Positions 1-9,047 of a stretch of DNA of 64,000 bases are shown in pieces (position 1 is the first letter of the stretch; each line of letters opens with the position of its first letter). Below the pieces are notes generated by a model. The model was not told the origin of the DNA, ran no database searches, and saw only the letters and a list, made by a program, of their open reading frames with translations. A program made the position numbers and the translations under genes. The stretch lies in contig JAVVVE010000007.1 in the NCBI GenBank assembly GCA_036652815.1, positions 1 through 64,000 on the forward strand, read 5' to 3'. This DNA is from SZUA-378 sp036652815 (GTDB lineage: Bacteria; Bacillota; Clostridia; Lachnospirales; Lachnospiraceae).

Positions 1-2018
1 AGACAGATAAACCCTTTAAACGTTCCCTGCAGCCTTATGGTGGTATCCGCATGGCAGAAAAATCCTGTGCCGATAACGGATACGAGGTAGATCCTGTCGT
101 TAGTGAATTCTTCTCCACACACCGCAAAACTCATAATGCCGGATGCTTTGATGCTTATACACCGGAAATGAGAGCCTGCCGTTCATCTCATATCATAACA
201 GGTTTACCGGATGCTTACGGGCGTGGTCGTATTATCGGAGATTACAGGCGTATTGCACTCTATGGAATCGACCGTTTACTGGATGATAAAAAAGAGCAAA
301 AACAATCTACCGGTTCCATTATGACCGATGATGTAATGCGTCTTCGTGAGGAGCTTTCCGAACAGATGCAGGCTCTGAAACTAATCCGCGATATGGCTTT
401 TTCCTATGGCTGTGATATCAGAAAACCGGCATCTAATGTACAAGAAGCCATCCAGGCTACTTATTTCGGATATTTATCTGCCGTAAAAGAGCAAAATGGT
501 GCTGCTATGTCACTGGGACGCACTTCTACTTTCTTGGATTGCTATGCCGAACGTGACTTACGTACAGGTAAATTTACAGAATCCCAGATTCAGGAATTCA
601 TAGATCATTTTGTTATGAAATTAAGATGTATTAAATTTGCCAGAACTCCTGAATATAATCAGATATTTGCAGGCGACCCTGTCTGGATTACCGAATCCAT
701 CGCCGGTATCGGTGTGGATGGGCGGCACATGGTATCTAAGATGTCTTATCGATATCTACATACCTTGACTAATCTAGGTGCCTCTCCCGAACCAAATTTA
801 ACCGTGCTTTGGTCTACTAGGCTGCCCGAAGCTTTCAAGCAATATTGTGCTAAGATGTCTATTCTCACTTCTGCTATCCAATATGAGAACGATGATTTGA
901 TGCGCATCTCTCACGGAGATGACTATGGCATCGCTTGTTGTGTATCCTCGATGGTGATCGGCAAAGAGATGCAGTTCTTTGGTGCTCGTGCTAATCTGGC
1001 AAAGTGTATGCTGTATGCTCTAAATGGCGGTGTCGATGAAGTATCTCATAAACAAATCGGGCCAAAGAATCGTGCCGTAGAGGGGGATTATCTGGAGTAT
1101 GACGATGTAATCTCTAAATTCGACGATATGATGGAATGGCTCGCCGGTGTCTACGTCAATACCTTAAATGTGATTCATTATATGCATGATAAATATTGCT
1201 ATGAAAAAGCACAGATGGCATTGCATGACAGAGATGTATTGCGCTATTTTGCAACCGGATTTGCCGGTCTTTCCGTTGTAACCGATTCTTTGTCTGCGAT
1301 TAAATACGCTAAAGTAAAAGTCCTGCGGGATGCGGACGGTATCATCACTGACTTTGAAACTACCGGAGATTATCCAAAATATGGCAACGATGATGACCGT
1401 GCCGACTCCATTGCACAGGAATTAGTATCTAAATTTATGACTATGATTCGCAGACATCACACCTATCGCGGCAGTGTCCCTACCATGTCCGTCTTAACGA
1501 TTACTTCCAATGTGACTTATGGTAAAGCGACCGGCAATACTCCTGATGGCCGTAAAAAAGGAGAACCCTTTGCACCGGGCGCCAATCCGATGCATGGAAG
1601 AGATACCCATGGTGCGATTGCTTCTCTTGCCTCGGTAGCAAAGCTTCCTTTCTGTGATGCACAAGATGGCATCTCAAATACTTTTACGATTGTTCCGGGT
1701 GCCCTTGGAAAAGATGACCGTATCTTCACAAGTGATTTATCCATTGATTTAGAGGAAGCAATGGCTGCTCCTGCCTTAAAAACAAGCAAGGCACAGGTCA
1801 CTAATCTAGTTTCTCTTTTAGATGGCTATATAGCAGAAGGTGGGCACCATCTCAATGTCAATGTGTTGAACCGTGAAACCTTATTGGATGCAAGGCAGCA
1901 TCCGGAGAAATATCCACAGCTAACCATCCGCGTATCAGGTTATGCTGTAAACTTTATCAAACTAACCAAAGAGCAACAGGATGATGTCATTCACCGTACC
2001 TTCCATACTACGATATAA
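1..2018 (+). CDS. pflB: Formate acetyltransferase (pyruvate formate-lyase), 5' end outside window
   Basis: Converts pyruvate and CoA to acetyl-CoA and formate by glycyl-radical chemistry in the cytoplasm. The reading frame is open from base 3 (codons before the first ATG at 51 still match the family, ending PYGGIRMAE), so the gene starts upstream of the window. Seen here: the two adjacent catalytic cysteines in IACCVSS (codons at 936-941) and the glycyl-radical motif RVSGYAV near the C-terminus (Gly codon 1938-1940). Sequence resemblance to E. coli PflB runs through the whole visible part. The activating enzyme gene follows after one base, so the two are co-transcribed. The glycyl radical makes the active enzyme oxygen-sensitive, which fits an anaerobe. 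Promoter and true start are not visible. Confidence 0.97.
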   Translation, partial: TDKPFKRSLQPYGGIRMAEKSCADNGYEVDPVVSEFFSTHRKTHNAGCFDAYTPEMRACRSSHIITGLPDAYGRGRIIGDYRRIALYGIDRLLDDKKEQKQSTGSIMTDDVMRLREELSEQMQALKLIRDMAFSYGCDIRKPASNVQEAIQATYFGYLSAVKEQNGAAMSLGRTSTFLDCYAERDLRTGKFTESQIQEFIDHFVMKLRCIKFARTPEYNQIFAGDPVWITESIAGIGVDGRHMVSKMSYRYLHTLTNLGASPEPNLTVLWSTRLPEAFKQYCAKMSILTSAIQYENDDLMRISHGDDYGIACCVSSMVIGKEMQFFGARANLAKCMLYALNGGVDEVSHKQIGPKNRAVEGDYLEYDDVISKFDDMMEWLAGVYVNTLNVIHYMHDKYCYEKAQMALHDRDVLRYFATGFAGLSVVTDSLSAIKYAKVKVLRDADGIITDFETTGDYPKYGNDDDRADSIAQELVSKFMTMIRRHHTYRGSVPTMSVLTITSNVTYGKATGNTPDGRKKGEPFAPGANPMHGRDTHGAIASLASVAKLPFCDAQDGISNTFTIVPGALGKDDRIFTSDLSIDLEEAMAAPALKTSKAQVTNLVSLLDGYIAEGGHHLNVNVLNRETLLDARQHPEKYPQLTIRVSGYAVNFIKLTKEQQDDVIHRTFHTTI

Positions 2019-2019
2019 T

Positions 2020-2775
2020 ATGAACGGGCATATTCATTCCCTCGAAAGTTTTGGAACCGTCGATGGTCCCGGCATTCGATTCGTTGTCTTCTTGCAAGGA
2101 TGTCCCATGCGTTGTGCTTATTGCCACAATCCCGATACCTGGGATATGAATAAAGGCAGCGTAATGGAGGTCTCTACCATCATGAAGTCGCTCCTGCGCA
2201 ATCGTAATTTTTATCAAGATGGCGGTATCACCGTAACCGGTGGCGAGCCCATGATGCAGCCCGACTTCCTAATAGAGCTCTTTACCGCTTGTAAAGAACA
2301 GGGTATTCATACGTGCATCGATACTTCAGGCATCGCTTATGAACCGACTGATTCGACCGCTATGAAGCAATTGAATACACTGCTCCCTCTAACCGACTTG
2401 ATCATGCTGGATATCAAGCATATAGATCCTTGCAAGCATCAGGAACTAACGGGCAAACCAAATGAATCCATCCTTGCCTTTGCACAGTATCTGGCTTTAA
2501 AGAATATCCCCGTTTGGATTCGTCATGTAATCGTTCCGGGCATTACCGATGATGAGGATTCTCTGCATAGACTGGGTCTCTTTATAGGAACCCTTCCCAA
2601 TGTACAGGCTCTCGATGTACTGCCCTACCATTCTATGGGACGCGCCAAGTACGAACAACTGGGCATCGACTATCGCTTAAAAGATATCCCCGATATGGAC
2701 CCGGAAAGTCTCCTGTGTAAAAAACAGATTATCCTTGATGCCATCCGTTGGCAACGTTTATCACACAATTCATGA
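2020..2775 (+). CDS. pflA: Pyruvate formate-lyase activating enzyme (radical SAM)
   Basis: Radical SAM enzyme that installs the glycyl radical on pyruvate formate-lyase. The CxxxCxxC cluster motif is seen in GCPMRCAYCHNPDTW, followed by the family motif TVTGGEPMMQ and later HVIVPGITDD. About 251 residues, as usual for PflA (E. coli 246). I chose the ATG at 2020, one base after the pflB stop, because MNGHIHSLESFGTVDGPGIR aligns with the known N-terminus; an in-frame ATG at 1981 would add 13 unconserved residues inside pflB. No good ribosome binding site precedes 2020, which suggests translational coupling to pflB. Confidence 0.95.
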   Translation: MNGHIHSLESFGTVDGPGIRFVVFLQGCPMRCAYCHNPDTWDMNKGSVMEVSTIMKSLLRNRNFYQDGGITVTGGEPMMQPDFLIELFTACKEQGIHTCIDTSGIAYEPTDSTAMKQLNTLLPLTDLIMLDIKHIDPCKHQELTGKPNESILAFAQYLALKNIPVWIRHVIVPGITDDEDSLHRLGLFIGTLPNVQALDVLPYHSMGRAKYEQLGIDYRLKDIPDMDPESLLCKKQIILDAIRWQRLSHNS

Positions 2776-2783
2776 TTTAATGC

Positions 2784-2826
2784 TTGTATTCATTGGCATT
2801 ATGTATTAGAATAGTAAAGTACTATT
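2784..2826 (+). promoter_or_regulatory. Sigma-A promoter of ferredoxin with inverted repeat at the start site
   Basis: A -35 TTGTAT (2784-2789), 17-base spacer and -10 TAGAAT (2807-2812) lie in the 96-base gap between pflA and the ferredoxin gene. The perfect inverted repeat AATAGTA-AAG-TACTATT (2810-2826) overlaps the end of the -10 and the predicted start point, a usual place for a repressor operator. The binding protein is unknown; it is not a Rex site as far as I can tell. Confidence 0.5.
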
Positions 2827-2871
2827 TGATAATGATTTAACATTTTAAGACATTTTAAGGAGGATACTAGT

Positions 2872-3042
2872 ATGGCATATGTAATTAGTGACGCTTGTGT
2901 AAGTTGTGGAGCTTGTGAATCTCAATGTCCTGTAGGCGCAATTAGCCAAGGCGATTCCCAGTTTGTAATCGATGCTGACACATGTATTAGCTGTGGTTCT
3001 TGTGCAGGAGCTTGCCCAACAGGTTCTATTTCAGAAGAATAA
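2872..3042 (+). CDS. 2[4Fe-4S] clostridial-type ferredoxin, 56 residues
   Basis: Small soluble electron carrier with two [4Fe-4S] clusters. Two CxxCxxCxxxCP motifs are seen: CVSCGACESQCPVG (residues 9-22) and CISCGSCAGACPTG (38-51), with the internal pseudo-repeat typical of clostridial ferredoxins. Length of 56 residues matches the family. An excellent AAGGAGG ribosome binding site lies 8 bases before the ATG. The gene has its own promoter and terminator, so it is probably monocistronic. It follows pflBA, but functional linkage to pyruvate formate-lyase is only suggested by position; it could equally serve hydrogenase or other redox partners elsewhere. Confidence 0.95.
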   Translation: MAYVISDACVSCGACESQCPVGAISQGDSQFVIDADTCISCGSCAGACPTGSISEE

Positions 3043-3055
3043 GAGTATAGTGAAA

Positions 3056-3085
3056 GAAGCATTCAAAAAAATGAATGCTTTTTTC
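3056..3085 (+). terminator. Intrinsic terminator after ferredoxin
   Basis: Stem AAGCATTCA / TGAATGCTT (3057-3065 with 3072-3080), loop of six A, followed by a T-rich run. It overlaps the last codons of the convergent MerR-type gene. Confidence 0.85.
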
Positions 3086-3665
3086 TTTTCTCTTTTTTAC
3101 TCTTCTCACGCAATAATTCATCTAATTTTTGATAGTGTTCTTCCTCCATTAGACAACGGTTGCTCTCCCTTTTCTCCTCTCGCTCTTCCTGAATGCGAAA
3201 TTGATAGTCTAGTTCCTTTAATACACTTTCTTTTATATTTTCTGTGATTTCTTTACCACTGTCCGATACCGCTTCCCATATCATCTGCTTCAAAAGGCTT
3301 TGTAACCGAATCGTTTTATCATTTTCTATGTGACTCATCAAGTCTTTTTTTATCATGGCAATTCCGGTTTGTTTCTCACTATACTTCTCTATTGGTTTCT
3401 CTATTGGCTTCTCTATTTGCTTCTCGTCTTGTTTTTCGTGATCCATTTTATTCAGAATATTCCTAATCGCTTTTAATTGGATGCCTTCTTCCTTTAACTG
3501 TTTAATCCTTTTAAATCTCGCAATATCTTCTTCTGAATAATGTCTATGTCCCAACTCATTTCTCTGGATCGGCAGTGCTAATTCTTCTTCCCAATATCGT
3601 AACACATGATTCTCTACTTCCACTTTTTTCGCTGCATCCGAAATCATACAATACATCTTTCCCAT
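3063..3665 (-). CDS. MerR-family transcriptional regulator
   Basis: DNA-binding regulator with an N-terminal MerR winged helix (residues about 4-70): MISDAAKKVEVENHVLRYWEEE, then NELGHRHYSEEDIARFKRIKQLKEEG is the standard MerR recognition and wing region. The rest (about 130 residues) is a charged coiled-coil-like tail, including a short repeat region rich in EKPIEK coded by imperfect 12-base repeats near 3390-3430. No metal-binding cysteine cluster is seen, so the effector is unknown. The ATG at 3665 has a GAGGAA site just upstream. Directly upstream of that site lies an AAAAG pentanucleotide tract that could influence expression. The last codons lie inside the ferredoxin terminator. Confidence 0.85.
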   Translation of the reverse strand: MGKMYCMISDAAKKVEVENHVLRYWEEELALPIQRNELGHRHYSEEDIARFKRIKQLKEEGIQLKAIRNILNKMDHEKQDEKQIEKPIEKPIEKYSEKQTGIAMIKKDLMSHIENDKTIRLQSLLKQMIWEAVSDSGKEITENIKESVLKELDYQFRIQEEREEKRESNRCLMEEEHYQKLDELLREKSKKEKRKKHSFF

Positions 3666-3677
3666 AGCTTCGTTCCT

Positions 3678-3722
3678 CTTTTCTTTTCTTTTCTTTTCTT
3701 TTCTTTTATTTTATTTTATTAT
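3678..3722 (-). repeat. Pentanucleotide tract (AAAAG)6 with AAAAT units upstream of MerR-type gene
   Basis: On the plus strand six CTTTT units (3678-3707) are followed by ATTTT units to about 3722. On the gene strand this places AAAAT/AAAAG repeats directly before the GAGGAA ribosome binding site of the regulator at 3665. Changes in unit number would change the promoter to ribosome-site distance. Confidence 0.85.
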
Positions 3723-3730
3723 TTTTGCAT

Positions 3731-3768
3731 ATAAAAAGAGAACCTGCTGCTTTAGCCTGTTCTCTTTC
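3731..3768 (-). terminator. Intrinsic terminator of the gdpP-rplI-dnaB operon
   Basis: On the minus strand the stem AAAGAGAAC / GTTCTCTTT (plus-strand arms 3759-3767 and 3735-3743) is followed by TTTTTATAT. It lies 50 bases past the dnaB stop. Confidence 0.8.
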
Positions 3769-3814
3769 GTGTAAGTATCTCTTATCATAATATCTTTTAT
3801 GGTTTTTGTATTCT

Positions 3815-5155
3815 CTATTTTTGCATATTGGCAAACTTGGTATAATCCGGTAACCAAACCAGGTTAATCGTTCCAATCGGACCATTTCTTTGCTTGGCAA
3901 TAATAATCTCTGCGATGTTCTTCTGTTCCGTATCTTTATTGTAATAATCATCCCGATAAATAAACATAACTACATCGGCATCCTGCTCAATCGCTCCCGA
4001 TTCTCTAAGGTCGGAAAGCATAGGCCTATGATCCGGTCTTTGTTCCACTGCACGACTCAACTGTGACAAGGCTACCACCGGAACGGCTAATTCTCTGGCA
4101 AGGGATTTGAGGGAACGTGAAATATCCGAGATCTCCTGCTGTCTGTTATCACTTGATCTGCCACTGCCCGACATCAACTGCAGGTAATCAATAATAATAA
4201 TACTGAGATTATGTTCTAATTTATATTTTCTACATTTTGAACGTAATTCTGAGATGCTAATACCCGGTGTATCATCAATAATCAGATTTGATTTACCAAT
4301 CACACCTGCACTTTCAATCAGTTTTTCCCATTCATTATCCGATAAACTGCCTGTACGAATATGTTGGGAATCTACTTTTGATTCTAGGGAGAACAGACGG
4401 TTGACCAACTGTTCTTTTGACATCTCCAAGCTAAATACCGCGACCGTCTTATTTTGATTAAATGCCATATATTGTGCAATATTCAATACAAATGCTGTCT
4501 TACCCATAGATGGTCTGGCCGCTATCAGGATGAGATCAGAGGGTTGGAATCCGGCTGTCTTATAATCAAGATCCAGAAAGCCTGTTGGCAATCCCGTCAC
4601 TGCACCTTTATTCTTTGATGCCAGTTCTATCTTGTCCATGGCATTCATAACAATCTGACGAATCGGCATATAATCACCGGTGTTTCGTTTCTGAACCAGT
4701 TCAAAGACTCGCTTCTCCGTATCTTCCAGGATAACTTCCAAGCTTTCTTTTCCAACATAGCATGTATTTGCAATCTCTTCATTTAGTTTAATTAACTTGC
4801 GTAGCGTTGATTTCTCTGCTACGATCTCTGCATAATATTTAATATTTGCCGAAGTTGGAACTGCGGTAATGAGATCTCTGACAAATTCTAAACTGCTAAC
4901 CTCAGCGGGGACATCTTTCTCTCGAAGTCTGTCCTGTAAGGTAACCAAATCAACCGGTTTCCCCTCATCATTTAATTCTATCATCGTTTCAAACAGAATC
5001 CCATATTGCTTACTATAAAAATCCGTCTCCGTCACAATCTCAGCTGCTGCCACGATGGCATCCCGATCCATAATCATGGAGCCTATAACCGATTGTTCTG
5101 CCTCAATACTATGCGGTAATATTCTTTTTAATATCGCTTCTTCCATTGATGCCAT
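3815..5155 (-). CDS. dnaB: Replicative DNA helicase DnaB
   Basis: Hexameric 5'-3' helicase of the replication fork. Visible: N-terminal DnaB domain (residues about 10-115), linker, then the RecA-like motor with Walker A ARPSMGKT (213-220), Walker B IIIIDYLQL (about 318-326) and the helicase motif SQLSRAVEQRPDHRPMLSDL. Length 446 matches DnaB/DnaC of Firmicutes, with no intein. The ATG at 5155 has a GGAGGTG site. It is the last gene of gdpP-rplI-dnaB, with 12 bases between rplI and dnaB, a common Firmicutes arrangement, and is followed by a terminator. Confidence 0.97.
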   Translation of the reverse strand: MASMEEAILKRILPHSIEAEQSVIGSMIMDRDAIVAAAEIVTETDFYSKQYGILFETMIELNDEGKPVDLVTLQDRLREKDVPAEVSSLEFVRDLITAVPTSANIKYYAEIVAEKSTLRKLIKLNEEIANTCYVGKESLEVILEDTEKRVFELVQKRNTGDYMPIRQIVMNAMDKIELASKNKGAVTGLPTGFLDLDYKTAGFQPSDLILIAARPSMGKTAFVLNIAQYMAFNQNKTVAVFSLEMSKEQLVNRLFSLESKVDSQHIRTGSLSDNEWEKLIESAGVIGKSNLIIDDTPGISISELRSKCRKYKLEHNLSIIIIDYLQLMSGSGRSSDNRQQEISDISRSLKSLARELAVPVVALSQLSRAVEQRPDHRPMLSDLRESGAIEQDADVVMFIYRDDYYNKDTEQKNIAEIIIAKQRNGPIGTINLVWLPDYTKFANMQK

Positions 5156-5167
5156 GAATCACCTCCA

Positions 5168-5617
5168 CTAGATATCTTCTTCCACCTTTACCTTTAAGGA
5201 AGCGGTCACCTGCGGATGTAGCTTTACGCTCACTTCATAGGTACCCAGACTCTTAATCGCCTCAGGCAATTGAAGCTTCTTTTTATCCAGCTCTAATCCA
5301 TGCTGTTCCAGTGCTGCTTTTACAATCTCTTTGGATGAGATAGAACCAAAGGTCTTACCACCTTCACCCGATTTAATCCTTACCATAACTTCTTTACTCT
5401 CTATCGTTGCAGCAAACTCCTGTGCTTCTTCCAACAGTTCTTTCGCCATCTTTTCTTCTTTTGCTTTTTGTAATTTTAAATCATTCAAATTCTTTGAATT
5501 AGCTTCCAGTCCTAATTTTTTGGGTAACACATAGTTTCTTGCATAACCGTCATTAATATCAACAGTTTCTCCTTTTTTACCCAGTGACTTCACATTTTCC
5601 AGTAGAATTACTTTCAT
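5168..5617 (-). CDS. rplI: 50S ribosomal protein L9
   Basis: Ribosomal large-subunit protein. The N-terminal L9 signature is complete (MKVILLENVKSLGKKGETVDINDGYARNYVLP..., residues 1-33), followed by the long connecting helix and the C-terminal domain with GKTFGSISSKEIVKAL. Length 149 is normal. The start codon overlaps the stop of gdpP by a few bases, implying coupled translation; dnaB follows 12 bases later. Confidence 0.97.
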   Translation of the reverse strand: MKVILLENVKSLGKKGETVDINDGYARNYVLPKKLGLEANSKNLNDLKLQKAKEEKMAKELLEEAQEFAATIESKEVMVRIKSGEGGKTFGSISSKEIVKAALEQHGLELDKKKLQLPEAIKSLGTYEVSVKLHPQVTASLKVKVEEDI

Positions 5618-7662
5618 TATATCTCGCCCTCCTCTATCATCGCATCTAAGGTTGCTTTGATTGTACCTATTCCTTCATCAATGGTAAGATGCTCCATCTG
5701 TGCTCCTGCAATGTTCATATGTCCGCCGCCGCCTAAGCGTTCCATGATAATCTGTACGTTTACTTCATCTATCGATCTGGCACTATAGTAAATCTTGCCC
5801 TGATACTCCGTAAGAATAAAACTTGCTTTAATCCCTTTAATATTTAACAGTTCATTCGCTGCCTGTGCTCCTATTATCGTTGGGCTCTCCAGTCCATGAC
5901 TTGGACAAATAGAGATCGCATAATCATCTCTATAAATCTCAGCATGGCGAACTGCTTCTGCTTTGGCTTTATACTCTGCGGCATCTTCCCTAAACAGCTT
6001 ACGTACACGCGTGACATCTGCTCCATTTCTACGTAAAAATGCTGCTGCCTCAAAGGTACGTACCCCTGTTTTTGCTACAAAATTATTGGTATCAATAATA
6101 ATACCCGAGTAAAGGCAATCCGCTTCATTACTCTTAATCTTAATCCCTTCTCCTACATATTGCATAATCTCAGCTACCATTTCGCAGGCAGAGGACGCAT
6201 ATGGCTCTACATAGGACAACGTGGCATTCTCAATAATATCTATTCCCTGTCTGTGATGATCGAGTACAACAATGGTCTTGCATATCTTCAATAGCTCCGG
6301 ACATTCTGTAATGGATGGTCTGTTCACATCTACGACAACCAATGCAGTGTTGGCACCGGCTAATTCTATTGCCTGTTCGCTGTTTACAAACATATCCGAT
6401 TCATATTCCGGATGCCCTGCAAATAAGTCCAATAATGGTTTTACAGAAGTGGATACCTCATTAAGGACAAGGTGCGTCTTACGTTCCAATGCCTTTGCAA
6501 TACAATAAACTCCAATACCGGCTCCAAAGCTGTCAACATCTGTTAGATTATGACCCATGACCAGCACATTATCTTTCCCCGATATAATCTCACGTAATGC
6601 GTGTGCTTTTACCCTTGCCTTTACTCTGGTGTTCTTCTCCACCTGCTGACTTTTACCGCCATAATAAGTGATGTTCTCAGGTGTCTTTACCACCGCCTGG
6701 TCTCCGCCACGTCCCAAAGCCAGGTCGATAGAGATCCGTGCAAATTCATAATTTTGTGAGTAGGTAAGACCATCGAGTCCAATCCCCATACTAAGGGTTA
6801 CGGACATCTCATTTCCGATATTAACCGTCTTAACGTCCTCCAGTAAATCAAATCTGGCTTCCTGTAATTGTTTTAATGACTTCTTGCGAAGAACAATTAG
6901 GTACTTGTCCTTCTCTGTCTTCTTGATAATACCATCCAAGGATGCAATATACTTATTTACTTTACGGTCAATCAAAGCAATCAAAAGGGAACGTCTTACT
7001 TCTTCTACACTATCCAATGCTTCTTCGTAATTATCCAGATAAATTAATCCCACGGCCAGGCTTTGGTCATCATTCTCCTGTAATGCAAATTGCAAAGCAG
7101 TCTCATCAAATAGATACAGTGCAATCAAATATCCGTCATAATCAACTTCTGCTAAAATATCACTGTTATCTACCATCTCTTTCAATGGTATCTTCTTCAT
7201 CTTAGCTACATAGTTACGCTCGTCAAAGTATATCTCGCATTCTGTTTCATCCTTTTCTCCCGGCAAAGCATCTGCCGAAAGCTCCGGAAATAAAGTCACA
7301 ATAGACTTACGATACCCTTTTTCTTTATTCACTGCTCGTTCAAATGCCTGATTGGTCCAGATGACTTTACCATTATCATCCAGCAATGCATGTGGAAGCT
7401 CAAGGTCACGTAAGAGACGTCTTTGAATCTGTCCATATTGTGTCGCGAAACTAACCAGTTCATTGATAATAATCGGTTTATTATAAAACATCAAAGTAGA
7501 AATAATCGCAAAATAAAATATAACAAACGCAGATAGAATCAATCCTGCATGAATACTAATGCCGTAGATGCCGGCATTTACTAAGATCAGTAACAGTCCT
7601 AATAGAAAAGATGCCTGTAGGTATATCTTTAACTTACCTTTTAACTTAATATGCTGTTTCAT
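5617..7662 (-). CDS. gdpP: Cyclic-di-AMP phosphodiesterase, GdpP/YybT family
   Basis: Membrane-anchored DHH/DHHA1 phosphodiesterase that degrades c-di-AMP and so affects potassium, osmotic and wall homeostasis. From the chosen start (681 residues): two membrane segments in the first 65 residues, a PAS-like region (about 85-150), a degenerate GGDEF domain ending in GRGGDQ (about 317-322), a DHH domain with HNLTDVDS (371-378) and LDHH (467-470), and DHHA1 with GGGGHMNIAGA near 647. The start at 7662 (MKQHIKLKGKLK) has an AAAGAGG site 7 bases upstream; the frame is open 43 codons further but those residues are not family-like. Operon with rplI and dnaB. A TATACT hexamer at about 60 bases upstream may be its -10, uncertain. 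Confidence 0.93.
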   Translation of the reverse strand: MKQHIKLKGKLKIYLQASFLLGLLLILVNAGIYGISIHAGLILSAFVIFYFAIISTLMFYNKPIIINELVSFATQYGQIQRRLLRDLELPHALLDDNGKVIWTNQAFERAVNKEKGYRKSIVTLFPELSADALPGEKDETECEIYFDERNYVAKMKKIPLKEMVDNSDILAEVDYDGYLIALYLFDETALQFALQENDDQSLAVGLIYLDNYEEALDSVEEVRRSLLIALIDRKVNKYIASLDGIIKKTEKDKYLIVLRKKSLKQLQEARFDLLEDVKTVNIGNEMSVTLSMGIGLDGLTYSQNYEFARISIDLALGRGGDQAVVKTPENITYYGGKSQQVEKNTRVKARVKAHALREIISGKDNVLVMGHNLTDVDSFGAGIGVYCIAKALERKTHLVLNEVSTSVKPLLDLFAGHPEYESDMFVNSEQAIELAGANTALVVVDVNRPSITECPELLKICKTIVVLDHHRQGIDIIENATLSYVEPYASSACEMVAEIMQYVGEGIKIKSNEADCLYSGIIIDTNNFVAKTGVRTFEAAAFLRRNGADVTRVRKLFREDAAEYKAKAEAVRHAEIYRDDYAISICPSHGLESPTIIGAQAANELLNIKGIKASFILTEYQGKIYYSARSIDEVNVQIIMERLGGGGHMNIAGAQMEHLTIDEGIGTIKATLDAMIEEGEI

Positions 7663-7813
7663 CAAATACCTCTTTGTTTTTAGAGTAAAATTCATCCGTA
7701 TTCTGCCAGTATACCATTTTTCCATCAGAAGTTCCATACTTATATCTAGCGATAATTTGTCACTTTCTACAATATCTGGTGAAAAACACACGAATCCTGC
7801 GACAACTTATCTC

Positions 7814-8872
7814 CTAACGGCACTTCTGCAGGCTCTCTGTATACGGTGGATAACAGATGCCCCGATCCGTAACGATCGCGGTAATCAAGGTGTGGTTCGT
7901 AACGTCAAATGCCGGATTGTAGCAGGGAACCTCAGGCAATGCCATAGGTTCTGTATAAAATTTCTCCTTAATCTCTGTCGGATCACGTAATTCAATCTTG
8001 ATATCTTCCCCTGTCGGACATGCAAAATCAACCGTCGAACTCGGTCCCAGTACATAAAATGGGATATGATAATAATGGGCCAGGATAGCTACTCCGCTGG
8101 TGCCTATCTTATTGGCAGCATCTCCATTGGCTGCTATTCTGTCGCACCCTACCAGGCATGCTTGTATCCAGCCATTCTTCATGACCAGACTCGCCATATT
8201 ATCACAGATCAAGGTGACATCTATATCTGCTTTTTTCAATTCATAGGCGGTTAATCTGGCGCCCTGCAATAGCGGTCTCGTCTCATCTGCAAAGACATGA
8301 TGCGTCATCCCTCGTTCTTTGCCAAGCAGGAGCGGTCCGAGTGCTGTGCCGTAGCGAGAAGTCGCTAAAGGTCCAGCATTACAGTGTGTCAGAATCCCAT
8401 CGCCATCATGGAGCAGTGATAAACCATATTCAGAGATCTTTTGACACATCTTAATATCTTCCTCATGGATCTTTTCGCATTCCAGCCCCAACAGGTCTAT
8501 CATCTCGCAAATCGGTCTCTCCTTGTTCGCCGTCACCTGCTCTTCCATCCTATGCAATGCCCAGTTAAGATTCACCGCCGTCGGTCTTGAGCTATTAAGA
8601 TATGCTGCCTCTTTTTGAAAGCACTGAAAGAAATCTTCATAGCTGTCCTTTGGCATTGCCTGTGCCAATACATACATTGCATATCCTGCAAAGATGCCGA
8701 TAGCCGGCGCTCCTCTGACCTGCAGGCTCTGAATCGCTGTATACATATCCTCCAATTGATCTAATTCTAAATATTCCGTTCTATTGGGCAGTTTTGTTTG
8801 ATCCAAAATGACGACTCTTAATTTATCCTGACTTAATCTCACATAATCTTGTTCCATATACTCAATGGCCAT
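7814..8872 (-). CDS. mtnA: S-methyl-5-thioribose-1-phosphate isomerase (MtnA-like)
   Basis: Aldose-ketose isomerase of the MtnA/eIF2B-alpha-like family, acting on methylthioribose 1-phosphate in methionine salvage or on 5-deoxyribose 1-phosphate in related shunts. Family motifs: QVRGAPAIG (51-59), catalytic Cys164 in THCNAGPLAT, FADETRPLLQGARLTAYEL, and catalytic Asp244 in VGCDRIAANGD. Length 352 is normal. Start ATG 8872 follows an AAAGGAG site. It has its own promoter. No other salvage gene (mtnK, mtnB, aldolase) lies beside it, so the pathway cannot be settled from context. Confidence 0.93.
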   Translation of the reverse strand: MAIEYMEQDYVRLSQDKLRVVILDQTKLPNRTEYLELDQLEDMYTAIQSLQVRGAPAIGIFAGYAMYVLAQAMPKDSYEDFFQCFQKEAAYLNSSRPTAVNLNWALHRMEEQVTANKERPICEMIDLLGLECEKIHEEDIKMCQKISEYGLSLLHDGDGILTHCNAGPLATSRYGTALGPLLLGKERGMTHHVFADETRPLLQGARLTAYELKKADIDVTLICDNMASLVMKNGWIQACLVGCDRIAANGDAANKIGTSGVAILAHYYHIPFYVLGPSSTVDFACPTGEDIKIELRDPTEIKEKFYTEPMALPEVPCYNPAFDVTNHTLITAIVTDRGICYPPYTESLQKCR

Positions 8873-8920
8873 AAAATGCTCCTTTCTATCATCGCATACT
8901 GCTCTGTGCCTTATCGTTTT

Positions 8921-8949
8921 ATTCTACACCTTTTTTTAATAGATGCCAA
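8921..8949 (-). promoter_or_regulatory. Sigma-A promoter of mtnA
   Basis: Minus-strand -35 TTGGCA (8944-8949), 17-base spacer, -10 TAGAAT (8921-8926), about 50 bases before the mtnA start. Confidence 0.6.
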
Positions 8950-9047
8950 TGAAAACTCATCTTGCATAAAAGCGGAAAAATCTTTTCATGATTCGCGTTA
9001 CATGGTATAGTAGAGTTATCAAATTCATCAATAGGAGGGACAAAGAG

